Positions 8,047 through 15,782 of a stretch of 41,180 bases of DNA are shown in pieces. Below the pieces are notes generated by a model. It saw only the letters and a program-made list of their open reading frames with translations. It did no database searches and was not told the origin of the DNA. The DNA comes from Marinobacter sp. BGYM27 (lineage in GTDB: Bacteria > Pseudomonadota > Gammaproteobacteria > Pseudomonadales > Oleiphilaceae). Position 1 is the first letter of the stretch. Every line of letters starts with the position of its first letter. The stretch lies in the NCBI GenBank assembly GCA_025153445.1, contig JANZNS010000012.1, forward strand, positions 1-41,180, read 5' to 3'. The position numbers and the translations under genes were made by a program.

Positions 8047-8418
8047 GGTAGGTAAGGTTCCTCCTGTTACCACTTAAACTGCCGCAAATGGATACCAATC
8101 TGCCGCTTAAGGCGCATGTTGTAAAAAGGCTGCGCTTGACCATGCGAAGTTGAAAATCCGCTCAGAATGCTCACTTACACTCAGTAAGCAACGCCTGTTC
8201 TGGAGTGGCCGCATTAGCTGACCATCGCTCGTGATGCATTGCAACGCCCACTAAAGTATCAGATGCAGCCAGCCGCTCGCATCAATACTCAAATATTACG
8301 AACATGACAGCCTTGCGATAACCGCTTCTCGTCGCCTGTCAGAGGCATTAACATACTGCGCGGATAATCCATTCAGTTGTTCGACTTTTATAAAACCGCT
8401 CAAGACAGGGACGCAGCA
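8047..8418. other. Intergenic region between divergent ktrA and the DUF2914 gene
   Basis: About 370 bases with no supported gene. It must hold the promoters of both neighbours. The part from about 8100 to 8260 is rich in short repeats: GCAACGCC occurs at about 8188 and 8250, and CTTAC (8174-8178) can pair with GTAAG (8084-8088 offset by 100, that is 8184-8188). It resembles, from memory, dispersed intergenic elements of Gammaproteobacteria containing 'GCTCA-TTAC-GTAA-GC', but no second copy exists in this window. A leftward frame at 8296-8703 overlaps the DUF2914 gene and is judged spurious. Confidence 0.35.
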
Positions 8419-9339
8419 ATGACGGAACCCAACTCCACCCTGAAACTCCGGGTCAAAACCTCTGACAGAATAGGTGGACCACAGGTTGAAGAAACCGTCA
8501 GCTATCGCTGGGATCGTATCGTCATCGCGCTGGTCGTCATCCTCGCCCTGGCGAGTGTCGCAATATGGGCCTGGCTTCAATGGCGTGACTCGACAGGTGA
8601 CTCCCGACATACAGTGGCAACGGGGCCAATTCACTCGCAGCCGCTGATCATCGAGGAACATGAAACACCGGCTGACGCCGAAGCCTCCGAGGACGATACG
8701 CAAGACACTTCATCGACCGAGGCCCTCTCCCCCGCGCCCGTTACCGAGCGGCCGAACACCGATATCGGCGTTGCTGAGCCCGTTGATATATCACCGGAAG
8801 CGCCATCCGAATCAGTCCGGAATAGCAGCACCAATGAGGTTGTAGCGGCTGAGCCGGTCGAACCCGCCGATGATATCAGCGACCCGGAGAAAGAATCGGC
8901 GGCAGCAGAAGCGACTTCAAGCGACGATGAACTCGACAGCGAACCAACCGCCGCTGATGCGCTGGAGACAGGTGATGATTCGGGCATTGCAAGGGTATCC
9001 ATTGATTCCAGCCACCTTCAAGCCGCAGGCCTGACCCGGGGTTTGAAAGATAAAGAACCTGTCGATCAGCTTCCTGCCGATCTTAAAATGAACGACAAGG
9101 GCGTGTTCCGCATTTATTTTTTCAACATGATGGCGGATCTGAAAGGGCAAACGGTCTTTCATAACTGGTACCTGAACGACAAGCGCGTCGCCCACGTGCG
9201 GATTCAGCCCTATTCCGATCTTATGCGGGCCTCAAGCGCGAAATACATTAATCGCAACATGCTGGGGCAATGGCGAGTTGAAGCCGTCACCGAACAGGGC
9301 AAAGTCCTGGGTAGTGGGCGCTTTACAGTATCCGAATAG
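8419..9339 (+). CDS. Membrane-anchored DUF2914 domain protein
   Basis: A 306-residue protein with a short cytoplasmic N-terminus and one transmembrane helix at about residues 36-56 (IVIALVVILALASVAIWAWL). A long acidic Ser/Glu/Ala/Pro-rich linker runs from about residue 60 to 200. The compact C-terminal DUF2914 domain covers about residues 225-306, with VFRIYFFNMMADLKG, VFHNWYLNDKRVA and GQWRVEAVTEQGKVL. DUF2914 is a small beta-rich domain of unknown function, usually extracytoplasmic. The linker probably lets the domain reach across the periplasm. The ATG at 8419 has AGGGA 8 bases upstream; the longer frame from a TTG at 8377 is less likely. It is a single-gene unit. Confidence 0.82.
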   Translation: MTEPNSTLKLRVKTSDRIGGPQVEETVSYRWDRIVIALVVILALASVAIWAWLQWRDSTGDSRHTVATGPIHSQPLIIEEHETPADAEASEDDTQDTSSTEALSPAPVTERPNTDIGVAEPVDISPEAPSESVRNSSTNEVVAAEPVEPADDISDPEKESAAAEATSSDDELDSEPTAADALETGDDSGIARVSIDSSHLQAAGLTRGLKDKEPVDQLPADLKMNDKGVFRIYFFNMMADLKGQTVFHNWYLNDKRVAHVRIQPYSDLMRASSAKYINRNMLGQWRVEAVTEQGKVLGSGRFTVSE

Positions 9340-9366
9340 ACTGCAGGATTATTCTTGATCCAGCAT

Positions 9367-9396
9367 AAAAAAGGGGCCGCTCTATTGAACGGCCCC
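9367..9396 (-). terminator. Rho-independent terminator of the aminopeptidase gene
   Basis: The stem GGGGCCG (9373-9379) / CGGCCCC (9390-9396) has a 10-base loop. On the complementary strand it is followed by six T residues (9372 down to 9367), so it terminates leftward transcription from the M28 peptidase. It may also slow rightward transcription from the DUF2914 gene. Confidence 0.85.
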
Positions 9397-9434
9397 CTGC
9401 TTCAGTTATCGCTTATCAAGACAATATCTCGCGA

Positions 9435-11057
9435 TTATCTGACCCACTTATCCCCCCAATGTGTTGGTTCTTTTTTCTGCTGAACTTGCAACGATCTTGC
9501 ACCGATAGCCGGCTCTGGCGTTTCAGCTGCTGCAATTTCATCGTCGATCACTTTGGTTGAGAGCGATAGCCAGCTGGTTACGAATGCTGCAGCATCCCCG
9601 TTGATCTCAAGCGCGAGATCATCCACGTTGGTGATGTCATCACAGGCTGAGTGATAGCAAGGGTCGTACGCGACGCCGGCTTCACCGCCGAACTTCGCAG
9701 CCTGCTCTTCGGTTTTGATGCCTTCAGCCCCGGTGAACAGACCGCCGAATGCGATGCCATCCTCAAAGAACTGGGCATAGTCAGACCGGAAGCTGATTTC
9801 GGTGCCTTCAAATGCGATTTCACGCAGGTTGAAGTACTTTTCGAAAAGGGCTTCCGTGGCAGCGGATCCTGGAGGCCCCGCGAGATCGAAGTCAGAGCCG
9901 TCGCCATCGTAGATGAAGTTGCCGAAATTCGGCGAGCCGATCATGTCGTAGTTGAGGTAGACCTTGATTTTGGCTTTCTCTTCATCACTCAGGCTGTTGA
10001 CGTAATAGGTTGAGCCCACAAGACCGGCCTCTTCCGCACCCCACCAGGCGAACCGCACCTTGTTTTTGGGATAAGCACGCTTCATCTGCAGCGCCAGTTC
10101 CAGCAACCCTGCACTGCCTGAACCGTTATCGTTGATGCCTGCACCCTCGAATACCGAATCCAGGTGAGCGCCGGTCATCACGACGTTGTCCGGGTCGCCC
10201 CGTTTGGTTTGCGCGATCACGTTGAAGGTTTCCGTCTGCTCGCGCACTACATCGGCTACCAGCCTCAATTCAAGCTCCGACTGTGCAACCCAGGCAGCAC
10301 CGATGTCATAGGTGGTGAATAACGCCGGAATCCCGCCGGCATAATCATCGCCCAGGGTGGCGCTGATAACCCCTTTACGGTCATCGGTATCGCCCTGATT
10401 AAAGATAACCACGCCAGCCGCGCCGGCAGCACCGGCATTCGACGCTTTCTGACCGAAGCTACAGGCACCCCGCTGTACCACGGCTATGGCGCCAGCCGGA
10501 AAATCGGCGAAATCTTCAGGCTCACAACCACTTGTGGAAGTATTGCCAGCGCCCAACTGGACATCGACAGGAACTGCCATACCGGTCACATCTCCGGGTT
10601 CGGTTTGCGACAGGTAGGTAAAGTCTTCTTCCCATACGTACTCCATCGGGGTTGGCGCTGTTGCCTGAAGCACACCGTCACCGGAAGGATAGAATGCGTT
10701 AAACGGGAAAGGCTGAACTGTCACGTCGTAGCCCGCGCTTTCCAGCGTCGACTTTACGTAATCAATAGATGCCTGATAGCCAGCAAGGCCGGCTGCCCGG
10801 TTTCCATCATTCGCCTGGGCAATGCCGTAAAGCATGTCGAGGTGATACTTGATGTTCTCCGCCTGCATACAGCGCGGCAACCCGAAGGGGGTGCTATTCA
10901 AGATGCCGAACCTGCACTCAAACCGACTGATATGATCCGGGCTCCAAAAATCGTTGAGTAGATCTGCGGTCGATTTGTGGCCGGAGTCGGCCTGTGCAGT
11001 AATAGCGAAAAGAAGGGATCCTAAAGCCAGGGTATGGCTTGCGGTGCTTATTTTCAT
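9435..11057 (-). CDS. Secreted M28 family aminopeptidase with PA domain
   Basis: A 540-residue exported zinc aminopeptidase, close in size and layout to Pseudomonas aeruginosa PaAP. The signal peptide is about residues 1-23 (ending ITAQA-D). A protease-associated (PA) domain is inserted at about 150-270, with GAIAVVQRGACSFGQKASNA. The M28 catalytic core follows, and all di-zinc ligands are visible: H298 (GAHLDS), D310 (NDNGSG), E342/E343 (WGAEEAG), D371 (NYDMIG) and H469 (CYHSACDD). It should remove N-terminal residues from peptides outside the cell or in the periplasm. The frame is open to 11429, but the ATG at 11057 gives a proper signal peptide and has GGAGAA about 6 bases upstream. It is monocistronic, with a terminator after the stop. 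Confidence 0.93.
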   Translation of the reverse strand: MKISTASHTLALGSLLFAITAQADSGHKSTADLLNDFWSPDHISRFECRFGILNSTPFGLPRCMQAENIKYHLDMLYGIAQANDGNRAAGLAGYQASIDYVKSTLESAGYDVTVQPFPFNAFYPSGDGVLQATAPTPMEYVWEEDFTYLSQTEPGDVTGMAVPVDVQLGAGNTSTSGCEPEDFADFPAGAIAVVQRGACSFGQKASNAGAAGAAGVVIFNQGDTDDRKGVISATLGDDYAGGIPALFTTYDIGAAWVAQSELELRLVADVVREQTETFNVIAQTKRGDPDNVVMTGAHLDSVFEGAGINDNGSGSAGLLELALQMKRAYPKNKVRFAWWGAEEAGLVGSTYYVNSLSDEEKAKIKVYLNYDMIGSPNFGNFIYDGDGSDFDLAGPPGSAATEALFEKYFNLREIAFEGTEISFRSDYAQFFEDGIAFGGLFTGAEGIKTEEQAAKFGGEAGVAYDPCYHSACDDITNVDDLALEINGDAAAFVTSWLSLSTKVIDDEIAAAETPEPAIGARSLQVQQKKEPTHWGDKWVR

Positions 11058-11089
11058 TGATGTTCTCCAGTCCTGGGAGTTTGTTATTG

Positions 11090-11108
11090 AGCCCGCTTGT
11101 GGCGGGCT
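11090..11108. other. GC-rich hairpin in the aminopeptidase leader
   Basis: AGCCCGC (11090-11096) pairs perfectly with GCGGGCT (11102-11108) around a five-base loop, and TT follows on the plus strand. It lies 33 bases upstream of the leftward peptidase start and between divergent genes, where a terminator is not expected. It may be leader structure. Confidence 0.4.
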
Positions 11109-11310
11109 TTCACCGCGGGCGCCCTGAATGCGAATGCACAGAGCAACCCGGACACCACTGCTTCCTTCGGTGCCAAGGGGAAGATTAGTAGTGCTTCCGG
11201 AGGGCTTCCAGCCGAAAAACATTACCAATTGAATTAAACAACGCGTCTGCTGGATAACCTGCTGAATAGGCTGTGTTAAAGTAGTTCCGATATTGTCACG
11301 GGAGTCCAGA

Positions 11311-12336
11311 ATGCCATCAAAATTGATCCAGTTTGCCGAGAGCCTGCCCAAAGCGGAACTGCACATGCATCTTGAAGGCAGCCTTGAGCCCGAGCTGATG
11401 CTGGAACTGGCACAGCGAAACGGCGTCACCCTGCCCTACAGCAGCGTGGAAGATATTCGAAAGGCCTATCAATTCGCCAACCTTCAGGAGTTTCTGGATC
11501 TCTATTATCAGGGAATGTCAGTGCTCCAGACCGAGCAGGATTTCCATGACCTGACGATGGCCTATCTGTCACGAATCAATCAGGACAATGTCATCCACAC
11601 CGAGATTTTCTTTGATCCCCAGGGTCATCTGGAACGGGGTATTGCGTTCGAAACCCAGTTCAACGGTATTGTCGGGGCGCTCGAGAAAGGCAAAAAAGAG
11701 TTTGGAATCAGCTACCGGCTCATCATGTCGTTTTTGCGTCACCTCAGTGAAGAAAGTGCGTTTGAAACGCTGGAGCTCGCCATGCCGTTTCTCGACAGAA
11801 TTGATGGCGTCGGTCTCGACTCCTCTGAGCAAGGACATCCACCGGAAAAGTTCGCCCGTGTTTTTGCCCGCTGTCGTGACCTGGGGCTCCTCATTACCGC
11901 CCATGCCGGCGAGGAAGGGCCGCCGGAGTACGTCTGGCAAGCTCTGAACACGCTTCACACCGATCGTATTGATCATGGCAATCGGGCGCTCGAAGACACC
12001 GAACTGGTTAAAACCATCTCAGACCGGGGCCTGACGCTGACCGTATGCCCTCTGTCGAACCTGCGGTTGTGCGTGGTCGATGACATGGCGGATCACCCGC
12101 TGCTGACCATGCTCGATTCCGGTTTGCGGGTGACGTTGAACTCCGATGATCCCGCTTACTTCGGTGGTTACGTCAACGATAATTTCCGCGCGATTATCAA
12201 TCATCTGCCAATCACTGAAGACAATATCATTCAGTTGGCGCGCAACAGCTTTGAAGGAAGCTGGCTCTCCGTAGCCGAAAAAGCGGATTGTCTGGACCGG
12301 CTTGATAACACGATCCAGGCACTTCGCGCCGGATAG
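11311..12336 (+). CDS. Adenine deaminase (adenosine deaminase-like, PA0148 type)
   Basis: A 341-residue metal-dependent hydrolase of the adenosine/adenine deaminase family, acting in purine salvage (adenine to hypoxanthine plus ammonia). Metal and catalytic residues are present: H18 and H20 (LHMHLEGS), H198 and E201 ([12 protein letters not shown]), H222 (RIDHGN) and D279/D280 ([12 protein letters not shown]). The [11 protein letters not shown] ending and the overall similarity to P. aeruginosa PA0148 place it with adenine rather than adenosine deaminases, although automatic pipelines often write 'adenosine deaminase'. The start is the ATG at 11311 with GGGAG 7 bases upstream; the frame itself opens at 11293. 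It precedes the lipid kinase by about 130 bases and is probably a separate unit. Confidence 0.9.
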   Translation: MPSKLIQFAESLPKAELHMHLEGSLEPELMLELAQRNGVTLPYSSVEDIRKAYQFANLQEFLDLYYQGMSVLQTEQDFHDLTMAYLSRINQDNVIHTEIFFDPQGHLERGIAFETQFNGIVGALEKGKKEFGISYRLIMSFLRHLSEESAFETLELAMPFLDRIDGVGLDSSEQGHPPEKFARVFARCRDLGLLITAHAGEEGPPEYVWQALNTLHTDRIDHGNRALEDTELVKTISDRGLTLTVCPLSNLRLCVVDDMADHPLLTMLDSGLRVTLNSDDPAYFGGYVNDNFRAIINHLPITEDNIIQLARNSFEGSWLSVAEKADCLDRLDNTIQALRAG

Positions 12337-12410
12337 ATTTCGGACTAAAACATAGGTCGGCTCACGCGACCTGGCCGGTGGATTCGCGAACAGGACTGGC
12401 CTATACATAA

Positions 12411-12443
12411 AGACCTCTCAGTCAGGAATTGATTGAGAGGCTT
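12411..12443. other. Inverted repeat upstream of the lipid kinase
   Basis: CCTCTCA (12414-12420) and TGAGAGG (12434-12440) pair perfectly, and the flanking AAG / CTT can extend the stem. It starts about 55 bases before the lipid kinase ATG. Without a T-run it is more likely leader structure or an operator than a terminator of the deaminase gene. Confidence 0.35.
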
Positions 12444-12467
12444 GCGCTAATAATCAGGGAACGAGCT

Positions 12468-13337
12468 ATGCGATACTGGCTTATAGCAAACCCGAAGGCT
12501 GGCAATGGTGCTCGTGGCGCAGACTTCTGGCAGAAGCACCTTGAAGAGGCAGGGATAACGGCTATCAACCGTTGCACCCTGGATGATCAGGATTGGGTCA
12601 ATCAGGTAAATGAAACGGACTGCCTGTTGGCGGCGGGCGGTGACGGCTCAGTTAACGCATCGGCCAGACTTTGCCTGCAAACCGGCGCGACGTTAGGGAT
12701 CTTACCCTCTGGAACCGCAAATGACTTTGCTCGCAACCTTGGTTTGCCAAGCCAACCCAAGGCCATTTGCAAACTAATTGCCAGCGGCCACAACCAGCTT
12801 ATCGACGTGGCCAGGTTCAACGATGAAATTTTTCTCAATGTTGCCCATGTAGGCTTGGGCTCCTGGCCTGCGCGCCAAGCGACCGGACAAACCAAGAAAG
12901 CCCTTGGCAAATTCAGCTATGGCGTCAGCCTGCTGCAAAAGGCTGTGGCTTATCGTGGCTTTCGCGCGGAAATACAGTGTGAAAACGGGCTGACTTCAGG
13001 GCGGTGGCTATCAATTGCGGTTGCAACGGGGGCCTTTTATGGTGGCGGCAATGAAATCCCCGAAGCCTCTGCCAATGACGGACAGCTTGATGTCATGGCT
13101 GTGCGCCCCCGCTCCCTCATTCGGCTGTTCGTAACGTTTGTCGCCGTTCGCATTATGCGACGCTCGCCAAAAAGCACTCATACGCTGGTTCAGATCAAAA
13201 GTCGCTGGTGCAAGATCGACACCACCAAACACAAAGTCATTACCGCCGATGGCGAAGTCATGGGTCAAACCCCTCTCGACATTCGGTGTCAGCCTGCTTG
13301 CCTGCGTGTGATTTGCGAAAAGGTGGTGAGCACTTGA
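12468..13337 (+). CDS. Diacylglycerol/lipid kinase family protein (YegS/DagK-like)
   Basis: A 289-residue soluble kinase of the DAGK catalytic family. The motifs GGDGSVN (57-63) for nucleotide binding and PSGTANDFARNLG (80-92) are diagnostic, and a beta-sandwich C-terminal domain follows with VATGAFYGGGNEIPEAS and ADGEVMGQTPLDI. Members phosphorylate diacylglycerol, phosphatidylglycerol or related lipids using ATP; which lipid is used here cannot be read from sequence. The ATG at 12468 has AGGGA 8 bases upstream and starts right at the family N-terminus (RYWLIANPKAGNG). The upstream extension from 12429 is unlikely. A hairpin with a short T-run follows the gene. Confidence 0.9.
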   Translation: MRYWLIANPKAGNGARGADFWQKHLEEAGITAINRCTLDDQDWVNQVNETDCLLAAGGDGSVNASARLCLQTGATLGILPSGTANDFARNLGLPSQPKAICKLIASGHNQLIDVARFNDEIFLNVAHVGLGSWPARQATGQTKKALGKFSYGVSLLQKAVAYRGFRAEIQCENGLTSGRWLSIAVATGAFYGGGNEIPEASANDGQLDVMAVRPRSLIRLFVTFVAVRIMRRSPKSTHTLVQIKSRWCKIDTTKHKVITADGEVMGQTPLDIRCQPACLRVICEKVVST

Positions 13338-13430
13338 GCCCACTTGAACATGCGCCTTGTCCGCCGAAACCTGTTAAACAACACGCCTCTTCTGGGTTAC
13401 TCATTCTTGCCTATAGACTGAAAAAAAACG

Positions 13431-13464
13431 CTCTAACCTGATGTCACTCACGGGTTAGGGTTTT
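13431..13464 (+). terminator. Probable terminator of the lipid kinase gene
   Basis: CTCTAACCTG (13431-13440) pairs with CGGGTTAGGG (13451-13460), allowing two G-T pairs, around a 10-base loop, and TTTT follows. An A-run precedes it. It lies about 95 bases after the lipid kinase stop and before the lipoprotein gene. Confidence 0.6.
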
Positions 13465-13534
13465 AACTATCCATATTTCAATTTAATATTGTTAATCTCT
13501 ACACAGCGAAACTCTATTTCAAAAGGATATCAAC

Positions 13535-14089
13535 ATGCCTGCTTCAGCCTGCTCTTCACTGGTCCGCATGTTTGCGATTGCAGGCATGGCTGTGGTTTCG
13601 ACGGCTTGTGCCACCAACGGTGGCATTACCGTGAAAGGAGCGGATGATGCTCTGAGCAAAAAGGTTGAAATCACCTCCAACATGTTTTTCCTGCCGGCCA
13701 ACGGCTATCCGGATCCTGTTGATTATTATTTTGTAAGTAATATCGTCAAAGCGACCGGTGAAACCAACTATCAGATCAGCTATGCGGTCAATAGTGATAG
13801 CTGGAGAAACTGGGATACATTGACGGTTGATACAGGTGGCCAGACGTTCACGTCGAGCATTATCTGGACGGGTGAGGATATGAGCTGTACCGATTACGGC
13901 TGCCACTATGCCAAGCTGGGTACGTCGCCACTTTCCAGAGAGCAGCTTCAGGCGATTGCGAGTGCGACTGAACAGCCAGAGGCGTCAATTGGATCACCGA
14001 AAACCAGTGAGGCGCTGCCCTTCAAGTTGCTACCCCAGGAAGCACAGGAAGTGCTTGATCGGATCGAGGCAGTCAGTCCAACAAAATAA
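13535..14089 (+). CDS. Putative lipoprotein of unknown function
   Basis: A 184-residue exported protein that I do not recognise. The N-terminus has a hydrophobic segment ending VVSTAC, so C25 is a candidate lipidation site, although Ser at -3 makes the lipobox imperfect. The mature part looks beta-rich, with repeated aromatic/hydroxyl strands such as YFVSNIVKATGETNYQISY and WRNWDTLTVDTGGQTF. Two cysteines (SCTDYGC) could form a disulfide. The last 40 residues are Ala/Glu/Pro-rich with a final helix. The start is the ATG at 13535 after AAAGGATAT. It stands alone between a terminator and the convergent fetB gene. Confidence 0.8.
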   Translation: MPASACSSLVRMFAIAGMAVVSTACATNGGITVKGADDALSKKVEITSNMFFLPANGYPDPVDYYFVSNIVKATGETNYQISYAVNSDSWRNWDTLTVDTGGQTFTSSIIWTGEDMSCTDYGCHYAKLGTSPLSREQLQAIASATEQPEASIGSPKTSEALPFKLLPQEAQEVLDRIEAVSPTK

Positions 14090-14100
14090 TATCGTTTTCC

Positions 14101-14121
14101 GGGTGCCCGGTTGAGGCACCC
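14101..14121 (+). terminator. Hairpin after the lipoprotein gene
   Basis: GGGTGCC (14101-14107) and GGCACCC (14115-14121) form a perfect 7-bp stem 12 bases after the lipoprotein stop. The following bases, TGCTCTCCCTCC, are only pyrimidine-rich, so termination may be weak. It lies between convergent genes. Confidence 0.5.
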
Positions 14122-14187
14122 TGCTCTCCCTCCTAACTCAATGCCTTGCCCCATCTTTGCTGCTACCCAGCTCTCGCTGGCAGTGCT

Positions 14188-14991
14188 TCATCGGCGTTCA
14201 GTGACGAGCCGATCGAGACGTAGGCGTTGACGATCATCGAATAAACGATGGCTTCCTGCGACAACTGCCAACACCGTGCCAAAACCTGAGCCAACAGTGA
14301 CGGTGAGCATGATCAGAATCTGGTACTTCACGGCCAGCAATGGTGAGGTGCCTGCCAGAATCTGCCCCGTCATCATCCCGGGGAGACTCACTATACCGGC
14401 TGCAGCCATCGCGTTAATCGCCGGCATCATCCCGCTGCGCATGGCTTCCCTGCGGATATCGCCAATAGCTGAATCAGCCGTTTCTCCAAGCATCAGCCGG
14501 CTTTCGATAACGCCACGTTGCTGCCAGGCCGTTTCGGTCAGCCGGTCAAGGCACAAGGCGACACCCGTCATTGTATTGCCCAGCATCATACCGAGCAGAG
14601 GAATAGCGTACTGGGGTGAGTACCAGGGCGTCGGCCCAATTACGGCCAACGCAAAAATGGTGACCGAAAACGAGGACACAAACATAACGCCTGTGCCAAT
14701 GCCGTAGGCCCACCAGCCTGCAAGGCGCCGCTTCTGACGAGCCATCACCTCCCTGCCCGCAAACAGCAACATCACTAGCGCAACGAGCGCGATCCAGAGC
14801 GGAGAGGTTGACGCGAAGAGCGACTCAAGAATCAATCCAACAAGGCTGAGCTGCACAAATGTACGCCCGCCCGCGATGATCAGTGATTTGCCAATCCCAA
14901 GCCTGAGGCAATGAGATAGCACACCCAGCATAAGCACAAGCGAGGCAACGATCGCCAGCTTCCAGGCTGGAAGTTCTATCGCTCCCATCAT
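14188..14991 (-). CDS. fetB: FetB-type ABC transporter permease (UPF0014)
   Basis: A 267-residue inner-membrane protein with about seven hydrophobic segments, of the UPF0014/YbbM family. Diagnostic stretches are IAGGRTFVQLSLVGLILE near the N-terminus, YAIPLLGMMLGNTMTGVAL in the middle and PGMMTGQILAGTSPL near the C-terminus. In E. coli, FetB pairs with FetA to export iron and protect against oxidative stress. The start is the ATG at 14991, which overlaps the fetA TGA as ATGA and is preceded by AAGGTGC; the next codon is also ATG (14988). The larger frame from 15030 would lie inside fetA and is rejected. Confidence 0.9.
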   Translation of the reverse strand: MMGAIELPAWKLAIVASLVLMLGVLSHCLRLGIGKSLIIAGGRTFVQLSLVGLILESLFASTSPLWIALVALVMLLFAGREVMARQKRRLAGWWAYGIGTGVMFVSSFSVTIFALAVIGPTPWYSPQYAIPLLGMMLGNTMTGVALCLDRLTETAWQQRGVIESRLMLGETADSAIGDIRREAMRSGMMPAINAMAAAGIVSLPGMMTGQILAGTSPLLAVKYQILIMLTVTVGSGFGTVLAVVAGSHRLFDDRQRLRLDRLVTERR

Positions 14992-15608
14992 GACGCGAGC
15001 ACCTTTCCATCCCGTATCTTCAGCTGACAATCTGCCACACGCTCAGCCTGCGCCGGGTCGTGTGCAACCCAGACAATAGCGATCGACTGTTCGATAGCAA
15101 TCGCCCTGAGCCATTGTTCTATATGAATCACATTATCGGGGTCGAGATTCGCAGTCGGCTCGTCCAGCAACAACACCTCCGGCTTTCGTGTGATGGCTCT
15201 GAGTAGCGCCAGGCGCTGCTTCTCACCCGACGATAACCTGTCGATCTGCCACTGATCCGTGGCATCCGCGAGCCCCACTGCCCGGTAATCGACCTCTACT
15301 CCCTCCGGAAAATGATCAACAACCCGATCAAACCACCAATGGCTTTCAGCGGGTACCATCATCACCCTTTGGCGCCATTCCTGTGGCAGGCACTCAGACT
15401 GGTTTGTTCCGCGCCAATATATATCGCCACCGTGAGGTTCCAGGTCTGCAATCGCACGCAGCAGGCGCGACTTACCGGAGCCGGACGGACCTCCAAGTGT
15501 GGCGACGGCCCCAGCCGGCACTTCAAAGCTAATCCCTGCAAGCCCCCCAACCGAAACATCACAAAGACGAAGCGTAGCCGGCTGGCCTGCATGGCGCGTT
15601 TGTTTCAT
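14988..15608 (-). CDS. fetA: FetA-type ABC transporter ATP-binding protein
   Basis: A 206-residue ABC ATPase, partner of the FetB permease encoded next with a four-base overlap. Walker A GGPSGSGKS is at 39-47, the signature is LSSGEKQRLALLRA, and Walker B is VLLLDEPTANLD, followed by the H-loop WVAHD. The short length and fused context match FetA/YbbL, whose role in E. coli is iron efflux or homeostasis. Start choice is tentative. The ATG at 15608 (MKQTRHAG) gives a normal N-terminus, while the frame is open to 15641. The ribosome site is poor (GGGATGGG about 8-10 bases upstream). It is transcribed away from the divergent trkH. Confidence 0.9.
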   Translation of the reverse strand: MKQTRHAGQPATLRLCDVSVGGLAGISFEVPAGAVATLGGPSGSGKSRLLRAIADLEPHGGDIYWRGTNQSECLPQEWRQRVMMVPAESHWWFDRVVDHFPEGVEVDYRAVGLADATDQWQIDRLSSGEKQRLALLRAITRKPEVLLLDEPTANLDPDNVIHIEQWLRAIAIEQSIAIVWVAHDPAQAERVADCQLKIRDGKVLAS

Positions 15609-15782
15609 GCTGGGTACCCATCCCATAATAAGACTCGACAACCGCGACGCATTGATCCCGATAATTGAATGCCATCACAATGCCTTAAAAAGTAGGCTAA
15701 GATTAGGTTTCTGCTCGCTAATTTACAGCGACGCGGATAAGCTTTCATCTCCAGTTTTCCAGCCTGAAGCGACGTTGCCTGA

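Noticed and set aside
8296-8703. A 135-codon leftward frame
   Set aside because: It overlaps the DUF2914 gene and its ribosome site on the opposite strand; no recognised domain.
12354-12372. AGGTCG/CGACCT hairpin after the deaminase gene
   Set aside because: Only six base pairs, no T-run and a seven-base loop; too weak to call a terminator.
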